A stretch of DNA of 36,752 nucleotides from Actinomycetes bacterium (GCA_030640275.1 DAOWJR010000067.1:1-36752); one strand, 5' to 3'. Shown: positions 16,500 through 26,129, numbered from the stretch's first letter. The notes: generated by a model from the sequence alone, not told the origin. A program made the numbers and translations.

Positions 16500-16784
16500 A
16501 TGAATAATCAACTAATGGATTTTTTAAATAGATATGGTTATTGGATCTACATTTTAATATTTGTTGCTATTTTTTACTTTACCCTGATACTTCCTCAAAA
16601 AAGAAGACAAAAAAGACACAGTAAATTGTTGGAGAGTTTAGAAGTAGGCGACAAAGTAGTTACTATGGGAGGAATATTTGGTACCATTAAAAAAGTCTTT
16701 GAAAATAAGATATTGATAACGGTTGCTCCAAGTGTTGATATTGAAATTACCAAAAATGCAGTAGGTAGAAAGTTAACTAAATAA
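16500..16784 (+). CDS. yajC: Preprotein translocase subunit YajC
   Basis: A small single-span membrane protein that associates with SecDF at the Sec translocon. At 94 residues it has one membrane segment (about 14-32, ending in the LPQKRRQKR basic stop-transfer) and a cytosolic domain with the family motif LEVGDKVVTMGGIFGTI. An AAAGGAGAAGG SD is directly upstream. It is separated from secD by an HD-domain gene. Confidence 0.95.
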   Translation: MNNQLMDFLNRYGYWIYILIFVAIFYFTLILPQKRRQKRHSKLLESLEVGDKVVTMGGIFGTIKKVFENKILITVAPSVDIEITKNAVGRKLTK

Positions 16785-16807
16785 TAAAAATAATAAGGTA
16801 GGGTTTT

Positions 16808-17482
16808 ATGGTTGATAAGAATATAACAATTAAAGATGTTAAAAACGATACTGATGTAATCTCTTATATAGCTAAAGCTGATAAGGTTATGGAAGCAATT
16901 GGTTATACAGAACATGGTTTTAGACATGCTGATTTAGTTTCGAAAATAGCATTTAATATTCTTGATAGATTAGGTTATAGTAAACGAGAAGCTGAACTTA
17001 CTTCAATTGCTGGATATCTTCATGATATTGGAAATATGATTAATAGAATTCACCATTACTTAAGTGGTGCTGTGATCGCAGGAGATATTCTTAGAAGAAT
17101 GGGAATGAATCCGGAGGAAGTATCAATAGTTATGAGTGCTATAGGGAATCATGAGGAAGGAACAGGTTTTGCTATAGATCCTATCGCGGCTGCATTAATA
17201 CTTGCAGATAAATCAGATGTTCATAGAAGCAGGGTAAGGAGGGAGCTAACAGAAATATCATTTGATATACATGATAGGGTAAATTATGCAGCAACCCGTT
17301 CATTTCTTAGAGTAAATAATGATGAAAAGAAAATAACACTTGAAATAGAAATTGATACAAATATTAGTCAGGTTATGGATTATTTCGAAATATTTTTGGA
17401 AAGGATGACAATATGTAGAAAAGCTGCAACAACATTGGGATGTGAATTCGAAATCATTATAAATGATGTGAAGCTTTTATAG
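16808..17482 (+). CDS. HD-domain phosphohydrolase, unknown substrate
   Basis: A 224-residue protein of the HD superfamily, metal-dependent phosphohydrolases that usually act on nucleotides. Candidate metal ligands are H40 (FRHADL), H72-D73 (LHDIGN), H82/H83 (IHHYLSG), H115 (GNHEEG) and D134 (LADKSDVHR). It is soluble, with no membrane segment. Residues 165-224 form a C-terminal part I do not recognise. Placement between yajC and secD suggests a link with protein export or only shared transcription. The substrate could be a nucleotide second messenger or a dNTP; nothing here decides. It starts at ATG 16808 behind AAGGTAGGG. Confidence 0.85.
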   Translation: MVDKNITIKDVKNDTDVISYIAKADKVMEAIGYTEHGFRHADLVSKIAFNILDRLGYSKREAELTSIAGYLHDIGNMINRIHHYLSGAVIAGDILRRMGMNPEEVSIVMSAIGNHEEGTGFAIDPIAAALILADKSDVHRSRVRRELTEISFDIHDRVNYAATRSFLRVNNDEKKITLEIEIDTNISQVMDYFEIFLERMTICRKAATTLGCEFEIIINDVKLL

Positions 17483-17539
17483 TGATACATATAATTTATA
17501 ATAATCCAAATAGTTTCTTATTTAAATAGAGAGTGAAAA

Positions 17540-19114
17540 TTGATAAACAGATTTTGGCATATAACAATAATAATACTTTTTTTGGTAATAGTTGCTGGAG
17601 CCTTCTATTTAATCTATCCCCCAAATGAGAAGATAAAGACGGGGCTTGATTTATCAGGTGGAATTCAGATAATTCTATCACCCGAAGAAGAACAATCAGA
17701 AGATTCTATCAGGGAAGCTTTTTTAATAATTAAAGATAGAATTAAAAGGCTTAAAGTAGTTGAATCAAGGGTGACAATGGATGAATCTAATAGGATACTG
17801 GTTCAGTTACCAAAAATTAATAATCTGGAAAGTATTATAAGTGTTATTAAAAATAGAGGTTATCTTGAGCTTAAGATAGTTAAGGGAATAGATGTGGGAT
17901 TGAAATATATTGAAAAAAAAGAGGAAGAATCCCCCAAGGCAGAAGAGGAAACAAAAGATAAGGATAAAGAGACTACAGATGAAGGTGTTAAGATTTCTTC
18001 TGAGGAGATTGAGCAAACTACTTCAAAGATTTTAGATAAACTCAAGGAGCAATTGGGAGAAGAAAATATAAAGTACGAAAAGATAAGTGACTTAGAGTTC
18101 AATCTTGAATTAAAAGGGGCAAATTTACAAAGCACTTATATAGTCATCTTACAATTAACAATGGGGGAAATATCAGAATCGGAAACTATCGAGAGAATAG
18201 AGATAACAAAATATGATCCTATTTATGGTGATGCAGTTGCAATCAGTGGACATTTAAAAGATGTAAAACCAATAACCGCTCAACGTGGGTATCAAGAAAT
18301 AAAAAATTCTGTTATTTTGAATTTGGATAAAGAATTGGAAAAAAGATTTAAAAGTCTACTTGAGCAAAACATTGGAGACGATTTATCAATAGTTTTAGAT
18401 GGAGCTATTAGAACTATTACGGATATCAGTGAGGAAACTATTCCAGCTGAAGAAGCAAATTTAATTTATATACCTAATATAGAAACATTTGAAGAGGCTG
18501 AAAATATTACAACAATGCTACAAACTGGCACTTTACCAATCAATTTTAAAATTGATAACAAAATAGATGTGGGGCCAACTTTAGGGGAAGATATCATATA
18601 TGAATCTTTAATAGCAATATATGTTGGATTTGCATTACTCTTAATATCTATACTGATATATTATAGGGGCTTGGGATTAGTATCAGTAATTAGTTTAGTT
18701 CTGTTTTTAATACTTCTTTTTTCATTGATGACTTTAGCGAAAGTTATGCTTACATTCTCTTCATTTTCCGGTATATTTTTGGCAGTGGGTGTATATGTTT
18801 TTTCAAATATTTCAATATACGAGAAAGTGAAAGAAGAATTAAAAAAAGGTAGATCTATAACAACAAGTATTGATTTTGGTTTTAAGAATTCATTAAATGA
18901 TATTTTTTATATTGATATGTCAATATTTATTATTGCTTTAGTGCTTAATAATTTTGGAACCAAACAAGTAAAAGGATTATTACTTCCTGTAGTTATTGGT
19001 TCTATATTAACAATAATTACTCTGTTCACTTTTACCAGATCCAGTCTTTTATTATCTGCAGGTTTTTTACAAAAATATTCACTAAAGCCATTCTTAAGAA
19101 AAAATGTTAGTTAA
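17540..19114 (+). CDS. secD: Protein translocase subunit SecD (divergent)
   Basis: The SecD half of the SecDF membrane complex, which pulls exported proteins out of the Sec channel using the proton or sodium gradient. At 524 residues it has TM1 (7-25), the GLDLSGGIQI motif (35-44), a large extracytoplasmic P1 region, and five C-terminal membrane segments. P1 carries a Lys/Glu-rich low-complexity insert (about 119-150). The ELQTGxLP-type motif appears as MLQTGTLPINFKI. The membrane core is odd: the VDAN motif reads VFSN, so F421 stands where E. coli has D519, and DANITT reads YIDMSI. The start is TTG; secF follows after 36 bases. Confidence 0.93.
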   Translation: MINRFWHITIIILFLVIVAGAFYLIYPPNEKIKTGLDLSGGIQIILSPEEEQSEDSIREAFLIIKDRIKRLKVVESRVTMDESNRILVQLPKINNLESIISVIKNRGYLELKIVKGIDVGLKYIEKKEEESPKAEEETKDKDKETTDEGVKISSEEIEQTTSKILDKLKEQLGEENIKYEKISDLEFNLELKGANLQSTYIVILQLTMGEISESETIERIEITKYDPIYGDAVAISGHLKDVKPITAQRGYQEIKNSVILNLDKELEKRFKSLLEQNIGDDLSIVLDGAIRTITDISEETIPAEEANLIYIPNIETFEEAENITTMLQTGTLPINFKIDNKIDVGPTLGEDIIYESLIAIYVGFALLLISILIYYRGLGLVSVISLVLFLILLFSLMTLAKVMLTFSSFSGIFLAVGVYVFSNISIYEKVKEELKKGRSITTSIDFGFKNSLNDIFYIDMSIFIIALVLNNFGTKQVKGLLLPVVIGSILTIITLFTFTRSSLLLSAGFLQKYSLKPFLRKNVS

Positions 19115-19150
19115 AGTAGGTTAAAATTTTATATAAGGAGATATAGCAGA

Positions 19151-20011
19151 GTGAATTTTGATTTTATAGCTAAGAAAAGAATATTGTTTATGTTATCAGC
19201 TATTATAATAGTTTTAGGATTGATAAGCTTTTTATTAGGGTGGGGTCTTAATTTTGGAAAAGACTTTAAAGAAGGTATCTTAATTGAGGTAAATTTCAAA
19301 GAATCAATTGAAATAAAAGAGATTAGAAATATACTTAAAAAAAATAATTTTACTGCTGATGTTATTCAATCTATGGATGAAAAAAAGTATCAGATTGAAG
19401 TATTTACGGATGAAGATAAAAAAGATGAGATAAAAAATTTATTTATAGAGACAGGTCCGATAGAAGGTGATATTAAAGTAAATAATATTTTACCTTTTCA
19501 TAGTAAAGACATATTTGTGAAAATATTGTATTTAATTTTGATTGGTACAGTAATGCTATTTCTAATTAGTTTAATTAAGAAAGAATTCATATTAGCATCA
19601 GTCGCTTTTATTACCGCAATTTTTAACTTATTATTAACATTAAGTGTTTTTTCTATATCAGGTAAGAAAATATCGATTACTATGACTATATCAATAATAA
19701 TTACTTTTATTTACTCGGTTGGTCTGATTATAAATATAATCAATAGAATAAGTAAAAATAAACTTCTTATAAAAAGTATTGGTTATAAAAAAATGATAAA
19801 TTTGAGCTTAAAACAAGCATCGGGAGTATCTTTAATTGCTTTAATTGCTGTTCTGATTACACTTATAGGTTTGATAATCTATAGTGAAGGCTTATTTAGA
19901 AATTTGGCTATTTTATTAGCATCTGGTTTTATCGTAATAACATTTTCCTCGATTTTTACTTCTGGTTCTCTCCTGGAAATCTTAAACCAATATTTCTCAA
20001 AGTATAAATAA
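19151..20011 (+). CDS. secF: Protein translocase subunit SecF (divergent)
   Basis: The SecF half of the export complex, 286 residues with six membrane segments and one extracytoplasmic domain (about 35-115). It is recognisable by its place after secD and its overall fold, but the conserved motifs are weak. The GxDFxGG motif is GKDFKEG; YSxND-TVVVFDR reads YSVGLIINIINR, so L192 replaces the E. coli D213 position; and the TLxRT motif reads ASGVS, so V226 replaces R247. The spacing between these two sites is the same 34 residues as in E. coli. The start is GTG with AAGGAG 11 bases upstream. It is probably still part of a SecDF complex. Confidence 0.85.
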   Translation: MNFDFIAKKRILFMLSAIIIVLGLISFLLGWGLNFGKDFKEGILIEVNFKESIEIKEIRNILKKNNFTADVIQSMDEKKYQIEVFTDEDKKDEIKNLFIETGPIEGDIKVNNILPFHSKDIFVKILYLILIGTVMLFLISLIKKEFILASVAFITAIFNLLLTLSVFSISGKKISITMTISIIITFIYSVGLIINIINRISKNKLLIKSIGYKKMINLSLKQASGVSLIALIAVLITLIGLIIYSEGLFRNLAILLASGFIVITFSSIFTSGSLLEILNQYFSKYK

Positions 20012-20041
20012 CATTATTTTGTTTAGAACTTAAATCCTTTT

Positions 20042-20074
20042 TTGAATTTTAGAAATCCCGGTATTAAAATTCAA
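20042..20074. terminator. Inverted repeat between secF and rel, possible terminator
   Basis: TTGAATTTTA (20042-20051) and TAAAATTCAA (20065-20074) are a perfect 10-bp inverted repeat around a 13-base loop that holds the only GC-rich bases of the gap. The downstream tract TAATAGTTTTATAAT has only a short T-run, so termination would be weak. It could instead be an operator upstream of rel, whose likely -10 is TATAAT at 20084-20089. Confidence 0.4.
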
Positions 20075-20133
20075 TAATAGTTTTATAATAATTATTTAAT
20101 GCATATTTGTTATTTATTTTGTAAAATAAGATT

Positions 20134-22317
20134 ATGAAAAAATATGTGAAAGAACTGGAAAACTTAATAAAAAAGGTAAAAGAGTATAATCCCAATGCTG
20201 ATCACCAAATAATCACAAAAGCATTTAATTTAGCAAGGGAGAAACATGATGGACAGCTAAGAGAATCTGGTGATCCTTTTATCTCACATCCATTGGGAGT
20301 AGCAGATATAGTCGTAGATTTGAAATTGGATACAACTTCTATCGTTTGCTCCATTCTTCATGACATAATAGAGGATACAGATATTTCACTATCATATGTA
20401 GAGAAAGAGTTTGGCAAAATTGCAGCGATAATAGTGGATGGCTTAACAAAGATAAATAAAATATCATTTGCGACTGTTGAAGAAGAACAAGCTGAAAACT
20501 TAAGAAAGATGATAATAGCTATGTCAGAGGATATAAGAATCATTCTTATAAAGTTGTCTGATAGGCTGCATAATATGAGAACATTATCTGCTCTTTCTTT
20601 AGAAAGACAAAAGATAAAAGCAAAGGAGACAATAGATATCTTCATACCACTTGCGCATCGATTAGGCATATCTCAAGTTCAAAGAGAATTAGAAGATTTA
20701 TCTTTTAAATATTTATATCCAAAGAAGTTCACTGAAATTGTTAGTATGGTTAAACAAAGGCAAAAGTCGAGAGAAAATCAGATAAATCTGACTGTTAAGA
20801 TTTTAAAAGATAAATTAAAGAGTTTTAGTATTGTGGCTGAAATAACTGGAAGAGCAAAGAATTTCTATAGTGTTTTTATGAAAATTACAAAACGTGGAGT
20901 GAATTTTGATGAAATATATGATTTAACAGCAGTTAGAGTAATTGTGAATGATTTAAAAGATTGTTATGGTACTTTAGGCATTATTCATTCATTATGGAAA
21001 CCCATTCCTGGAACCTTTAATGATTATATTGCAAATCCGAAGTTCAATCTTTATCAATCATTACATACTTCTGTTATAGGTCCCGATGGAAAACCTATAG
21101 AGATACAAATTAGAACATGGTCAATGCATAGAACTGCAGAATATGGAATAGCAGCACACTGGAAGTATAAGGAAAAAACAGTAAAAGAGGATAAAGAGTT
21201 TGATGATAGAATGTCATGGTTAAGAGAGATGCTTGAATGGCAGAAGGAACTCTCAGATCCTAAGGATTTTATGGAATCTTTAAAACTTGACCTTTTTCAT
21301 GATGAGGTATTTGTTTTCACTCCAAAGGGGGATGTGGTAAGACTCCCATTGGGTTCTACACCTATCGATTTTGCTTATCATATACATACCGATATTGGTC
21401 ATAGATGCATTGGGGCGATGGTTAATAATAGGATGGTTCCGTTGGAAAGATCCCTTAAAAGCGGGGATATAGTTGAAATATTAACCTCAAAAACTGCTGG
21501 TAAGCCAAGTAGAGATTGGTTAAATGTTGTGAGGACTGTTAAAGCAAAAGGAAAAATAAAACGATGGTTTAGAAAGCAAGAAAGAGAGGAGGATAAAACT
21601 GTTGGAAAAGAGCTTTTAAGTAAAGCTTTAAGGAAACAAGGACTTTCTTTACACGCTGTTAGTCAGGATATACTTTTGAAAATTGCACAAAATCTTGGCT
21701 TTGACAATATAGATGGTTTATTCACACAGATTGGAGCTAAAAAAGTTTCATATATACAGGTTTCAACAAAAATTATAAATGCTATAAAAAAATCGATTGA
21801 GCCTAAGGAGGATAGATTAAAAACTGAGGAAATTATACAGGAAGCACGCGAAAGAGAATATACAAGCTCAGTTGTTGTAAGTGGGATGAATGATTTAATT
21901 GTAAATCTTTCCCATTGTTGTAATCCCGTACCAGGTGATGATATAATCGGCTACATAACTCGAGGAAGAGGAATTAGCGTTCATAGAACAGATTGTACAA
22001 ATATTAAATTTTTATCGAAAGATTCTGAGAGATTTATAGAGGTTATATGGGATTTAACTAAACCATCACTTTTTAAAGTTGAGATAGGCATAGATGCAAT
22101 AGATAGAATTAACCTTTTAAGAGATGTTACAGAAGTAATTTCAAACTATAATCTAAATATAATAAATATAGCTGTTAGAAAAAAAGTAGAAAGGGATATT
22201 ACTATTATATTGACTTTGGAAATTGGAGATGTAATTTTACTTAATAAATTATTGGAGGATTTAAGAAATATTGATTCTATATACGATAGTTATAGAGTTG
22301 TTCCGGGGATGAAGTAA
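20134..22317 (+). CDS. rel: Bifunctional (p)ppGpp synthetase/hydrolase Rel
   Basis: A long RelA/SpoT homologue, 727 residues, that makes and breaks the stringent-response alarmone. Order: HD hydrolase (about 25-180) with HPLGVADI, H76-D77 in LHDIIEDT, and KLSDRLHNMRTL, all intact; synthetase (about 225-345) with GRAKNFYS, YDLTAVRV, NLYQSLHT and EIQIRTWSMHRTAEYG; TGS (about 395-455); and C-terminal ACT (about 655-727). The motif that separates bifunctional Rel (RxKD) from synthetase-only RelA (ExDD) is T294-F-N-D297 here, matching neither. The hydrolase being complete favours a bifunctional enzyme. The stop overlaps the next start (TAATG). Confidence 0.96.
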   Translation: MKKYVKELENLIKKVKEYNPNADHQIITKAFNLAREKHDGQLRESGDPFISHPLGVADIVVDLKLDTTSIVCSILHDIIEDTDISLSYVEKEFGKIAAIIVDGLTKINKISFATVEEEQAENLRKMIIAMSEDIRIILIKLSDRLHNMRTLSALSLERQKIKAKETIDIFIPLAHRLGISQVQRELEDLSFKYLYPKKFTEIVSMVKQRQKSRENQINLTVKILKDKLKSFSIVAEITGRAKNFYSVFMKITKRGVNFDEIYDLTAVRVIVNDLKDCYGTLGIIHSLWKPIPGTFNDYIANPKFNLYQSLHTSVIGPDGKPIEIQIRTWSMHRTAEYGIAAHWKYKEKTVKEDKEFDDRMSWLREMLEWQKELSDPKDFMESLKLDLFHDEVFVFTPKGDVVRLPLGSTPIDFAYHIHTDIGHRCIGAMVNNRMVPLERSLKSGDIVEILTSKTAGKPSRDWLNVVRTVKAKGKIKRWFRKQEREEDKTVGKELLSKALRKQGLSLHAVSQDILLKIAQNLGFDNIDGLFTQIGAKKVSYIQVSTKIINAIKKSIEPKEDRLKTEEIIQEAREREYTSSVVVSGMNDLIVNLSHCCNPVPGDDIIGYITRGRGISVHRTDCTNIKFLSKDSERFIEVIWDLTKPSLFKVEIGIDAIDRINLLRDVTEVISNYNLNIINIAVRKKVERDITIILTLEIGDVILLNKLLEDLRNIDSIYDSYRVVPGMK

Positions 22318-22994
22318 TGCATAGCAATGGAGAAATAATGCATAAATTAGAGATTAAAAAATTTACTTTAGGCTATTTTGCTGTTAATTGTTATATTGCT
22401 TATACTACAGATTCAAAGGAAGCATTAATTATCGATCCTGGTGCAGAACCTCAAAAAATCTTAGATTTTATTAATGAAAAAAAATTAAAAGTTAAATATA
22501 TAATAAATACTCATGGTCATTATGATCATATTGGTGCAAACAATGAAATAAAATCTAAAGTTAATGCACCAATTTGTATACACACTCTGGATAAAGAATT
22601 GCTTCATAGTCCAATGCGTAATTTGTCATTATTAACTGGCAAGTTTTATAAAGTTAATGCAGATAGAGTTATTGAGGAAGATGATGAATTTAAAATAGAT
22701 GATAAGGTATTTAAAATAATACATACACCAGGTCATACTCGAGGTAGTATAAGTATTATGGTCGATGATATTATATTTTGTGGTGATTTAGTTTTTAAAG
22801 ATGGAATTGGTAGAACAGATCTTTTTGGTGGATCTTCAAAGGATCTGGCTTTGTCTATTAAGAATAAAATATTTAGCATTAATGATGAGGTAAAATTATA
22901 TCCAGGTCATGGTCCGGAAACTTCAATTAAAGATTTAAAAGAAAATAACTATATGGTCAATTATATTTTAAAATCAGAATTATCTAACTTTTAA
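22317..22994 (+). CDS. MBL-fold metallo-hydrolase (YcbL/glyoxalase II-like)
   Basis: A metallo-beta-lactamase fold hydrolase with the two-metal motif THGHYDH (about 65-71) and further ligands in HTPGHT, FCGDLVF and YPGHGPET. Length and motifs fit the small YcbL/GloB-like group, which act on thioesters such as S-lactoylglutathione or similar; the substrate here is unknown. The ATG at 22317 overlaps the rel stop. A second ATG at 22338 has a GGAG 6 bases upstream and gives MHKLEIKKFTLGYFAVNCY, closer to the usual N-terminus, so it may be the real start. The gene sits where many Firmicutes carry dtd or a similar hydrolase between rel and hisS. Confidence 0.88.
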   Translation: MHSNGEIMHKLEIKKFTLGYFAVNCYIAYTTDSKEALIIDPGAEPQKILDFINEKKLKVKYIINTHGHYDHIGANNEIKSKVNAPICIHTLDKELLHSPMRNLSLLTGKFYKVNADRVIEEDDEFKIDDKVFKIIHTPGHTRGSISIMVDDIIFCGDLVFKDGIGRTDLFGGSSKDLALSIKNKIFSINDEVKLYPGHGPETSIKDLKENNYMVNYILKSELSNF

Positions 22995-23006
22995 AAGGAG
23001 AAAATT

Positions 23007-24278
23007 TTGAAATTTCAAACACCAAGGGGAACCAGAGATATATTATCCCCTGAAGTTGAATTTAGAAATTATATATTTGAAAAATCTCGCGAGCTTTTTG
23101 AAATTTATGGATTTAAAGAGATAGTAACTCCAACTTTTGAGCGTACAGAAGTATTTACAAAAGGGATAGGAGAAGCCAGTGATATAGTTTCAAAGGAGAT
23201 GTACACATTTAAAGATAGGAAAGGTCGATCTTTGACTCTGAAACCTGAAGGAACAGCTCCAGTAGTGCGTTCATTTATACAAAATAAAATGTATGGTAAA
23301 TCTCTGCCTATAAAGCTTTATTATTGCAGTCAGATGTTTAGATATGAAAAACCTCAAGCAGGTAGAGGTAGAGAATTTTCCCAGGTGGGGGTAGAAATTT
23401 TAGGTACAAGTGACCCTCTTGCAGATATAGAGACTATTGCTTTAGTTATGAATCTATATAAGGAATTGGGAATTGATCAAACTAAACTTATTATAAATAG
23501 TATGGGTTGCAGAAATTGTAGAAAAAATTATTTGCAAGATTTAAACAAATATTTAGAAATAAAAAGCAAAAATCTGTGCGAAAATTGTAATTTCAGGATA
23601 AAAAAGAATCCATTAAGGGTATTTGATTGTAAGGTTGATCAATGTAAGAAAATATTATCTAAGTCTCCAATTTTAAGAGATTACTTATGTAATGAATGTG
23701 AAGATCATTTTAAAAATGTATTAAAGGGATTAGAGAGTTTAAGAATAGAATGGCAGTTAGATAACAGATTGGTAAGAGGATTTGATTATTACACAAAAAC
23801 AGTTTTTGAAGTAACTGCACCTAAATTAGGTGCACAGGATGCTATATGTGGTGGTGGAAGATATGATTATCTTATAGAGGATTATGGAGGTCCTCTAACT
23901 CCTGCTGTTGGAGTAGCAATAGGCATTGACAGAACAGTACTTGTTATGATGAGGATGGGTATAAAACCATTTTCTGAAAAGAATATACAGGTTTTTTTAA
24001 TTGCTTTAAATGATACAGCTAAAAAAAAGGCAATTGTTCTTCTTGATGATTTAAGAAAAAACAAGATTCCATCTGATATGGATTATGGAAATAGAGGTAT
24101 TAAAAGTCAATTCAAGATGGCAGACAGATTAAAAGCAAAATACGCATTAATTTTAGGTGAGGATGAATTAAGAAATAATAAAGTATCATTAAAGGAAATG
24201 GATACAGGAAAACAGTCTATCATCAATTATGATGATGTAATAAATTACATAAAAGAAAAAATAAAAGAGAGTAAATAA
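23007..24278 (+). CDS. hisS: Histidyl-tRNA synthetase
   Basis: A class II synthetase that charges tRNA-His. At 423 residues it has motif 1 near 40, motif 2 (FRYEKPQAGRGREFSQ), the His-specific LVRGFDYYTKTVFE, motif 3 (PAVGVAIGIDRTVL) and an anticodon-binding domain at the C-terminus. A middle insertion carries Cys pairs (GCRNC, LCENC, DCKVDQC, LCNEC) that could bind zinc, as in clostridial-type HisRS. It starts with TTG behind AAAAGGAG. aspS begins at the base after its stop, so the two are coupled as in B. subtilis. Confidence 0.97.
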   Translation: MKFQTPRGTRDILSPEVEFRNYIFEKSRELFEIYGFKEIVTPTFERTEVFTKGIGEASDIVSKEMYTFKDRKGRSLTLKPEGTAPVVRSFIQNKMYGKSLPIKLYYCSQMFRYEKPQAGRGREFSQVGVEILGTSDPLADIETIALVMNLYKELGIDQTKLIINSMGCRNCRKNYLQDLNKYLEIKSKNLCENCNFRIKKNPLRVFDCKVDQCKKILSKSPILRDYLCNECEDHFKNVLKGLESLRIEWQLDNRLVRGFDYYTKTVFEVTAPKLGAQDAICGGGRYDYLIEDYGGPLTPAVGVAIGIDRTVLVMMRMGIKPFSEKNIQVFLIALNDTAKKKAIVLLDDLRKNKIPSDMDYGNRGIKSQFKMADRLKAKYALILGEDELRNNKVSLKEMDTGKQSIINYDDVINYIKEKIKESK

Positions 24279-26105
24279 ATGGAAAATAAAAAATTCAGGA
24301 TTTCAGATCAGATTTTACATAATTCACCTATAAGAAAAAATAAATATAGGAATATTTGGTGTGGAAATATTTCAAAAAAAGATATTGGTTGTGAGGTTAT
24401 TATAAGTGGCTGGGTTCATAGAAGAAGAGATTTAGGTAATCTCACTTTTATAGATTTAAGGGATAGAACAGGAATAGTTCAGGTGGTATTTGATCCGGAC
24501 ATAAGCGAAGAAGACCATAATTTATCTAAAAAACTAAGATCTGAATTTGTAATTACTATCAAAGGAAAGGTGAGGAAAAGACCGGTTGGCACAATAAATC
24601 CAGAACTCGGAACTGGTGAAATAGAAGTAATAGCAGAAAAACTTAAAATATTGAGTGAATCGAAAACACCACCATTTTTAGTTGAGGATGATACAGAAAT
24701 AGATGAAAAATTAAGATTTAAATATAGATATCTCGATCTTCGAAGACCAGGTGTTATGAATATATTTGTTATTCGAGATCAGATGGCAGTAGCCATTAGA
24801 GAATATTTAAAGGGCCAAGGTTTTATTGAGGTTGAGACTCCCATTCTTGCTAAAAGTACTCCCGAGGGAGCAAGGGACTATTTAGTTCCAAGTAGAATAC
24901 ATAAAGGAAGTTTTTATGCTTTACCTCAATCACCTCAGTTATTTAAGCAAATACTAATGGTTTCAGGATTGGAAAGATATTTTCAAATAACAAGGGTTTT
25001 TAGAGATGAAGACTTGAGAGCAAATAGACAACCAGAATATACCCAGGTAGATATTGAAATGTCTTTTGTGGATGCTGAAGATATTCTTAAAATAAACGAG
25101 GAGATGCTTAAATATGTATTTAAGAAATGTTTTAATATAGAGTTAGTTTTACCTTTTGAAAGAAAAAAATATTTTGATGTAATTGAGAAGTATGGAACAG
25201 ATAAACCAGATATAAGATTTGAAATACCTATAGTGGATATAACTGATGAACTTTTATCTACTGATCTTCAGCTTTTTAAAAATGCTATTGAGAATAAAGC
25301 CAGAATAAAGGGTATAAATGTGAATGATGCTGCTAATTTCTCCAGGAAGAAAATGGATGCTTTCTCAGTAATGGCCAAGGATTTAGGTGCCAAGCAGGTT
25401 GTCTGGATAAAGGTAAGAGAAAGTGGAGAGTTATATTCATCTATTGCAAAATATCTTAAAGATAATGAAAAAAGAGCAATATTGGATAGATTTGAAGCGA
25501 AATCGGGTGATTTAATTATTCTTATAGCTGATTTATCAAATAAAGCAAGTACAATTTTAGGTCAGATAAGATTATATTTAGCAAATGAATTAGATTTGAT
25601 TCCTGAAGATACATATAAATTCTTATGGGTGTATGACTTTCCCTTATTTGAATGGGATGATGATGAAAAAAGATATCAACCGATGCATCATCCTTTTACT
25701 TCACCAACAGAAGAAACCATTGAGTTTATAAAAAATGATCCTTTAAAAGTAAAAGCAAAAGCTTATGACTTGATATTAAATGGAGTAGAAATTGCAAGTG
25801 GTTCTATAAGAATTAATAATAGTAATTTACAGAAAGAGATTTTTAAAGTTTTAGGTCATGATAAAGATAAAGTGGATAGTAACTTCGGATTCTTATTAGA
25901 GGCTTTTCAATATGGTGCTCCACCTCTTGGGGGAATTGCATATGGTTTTGATAGATTTGTTGCTGAGGTATTACAGAAAAAAAATATAAGAGAAGTAATT
26001 GCTTTTTCCAAAACTCTTAGAGCTATATGTCCATTAACTGGTGCACCTGATGAGGTAACTGATGAACAGTTAGAAGAGCTGAATATAGATATAAAGAAAA
26101 AATAA
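24279..26105 (+). CDS. aspS: Aspartyl-tRNA synthetase
   Basis: A bacterial-type class II synthetase for tRNA-Asp, 608 residues: N-terminal OB anticodon domain (ISGWVHRRRDLGNLTFIDLR), catalytic domain with GARDYLVPSR, ALPQSPQLFKQ, FRDEDLRANRQPE, an inserted GAD domain (about 305-440) and motif 3 YGFDRFV. In RRRDLG, the Leu corresponds to E. coli L30, seen in discriminating enzymes, where a His marks many non-discriminating ones; this suggests it charges only tRNA-Asp. About 15-20 extra N-terminal residues precede the normal start of the family. The ATG follows the hisS stop directly. A 6S RNA gene lies downstream. Confidence 0.97.
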   Translation: MENKKFRISDQILHNSPIRKNKYRNIWCGNISKKDIGCEVIISGWVHRRRDLGNLTFIDLRDRTGIVQVVFDPDISEEDHNLSKKLRSEFVITIKGKVRKRPVGTINPELGTGEIEVIAEKLKILSESKTPPFLVEDDTEIDEKLRFKYRYLDLRRPGVMNIFVIRDQMAVAIREYLKGQGFIEVETPILAKSTPEGARDYLVPSRIHKGSFYALPQSPQLFKQILMVSGLERYFQITRVFRDEDLRANRQPEYTQVDIEMSFVDAEDILKINEEMLKYVFKKCFNIELVLPFERKKYFDVIEKYGTDKPDIRFEIPIVDITDELLSTDLQLFKNAIENKARIKGINVNDAANFSRKKMDAFSVMAKDLGAKQVVWIKVRESGELYSSIAKYLKDNEKRAILDRFEAKSGDLIILIADLSNKASTILGQIRLYLANELDLIPEDTYKFLWVYDFPLFEWDDDEKRYQPMHHPFTSPTEETIEFIKNDPLKVKAKAYDLILNGVEIASGSIRINNSNLQKEIFKVLGHDKDKVDSNFGFLLEAFQYGAPPLGGIAYGFDRFVAEVLQKKNIREVIAFSKTLRAICPLTGAPDEVTDEQLEELNIDIKKK

Positions 26106-26129
26106 AAAAATTTATTAAAAATTTTTATT

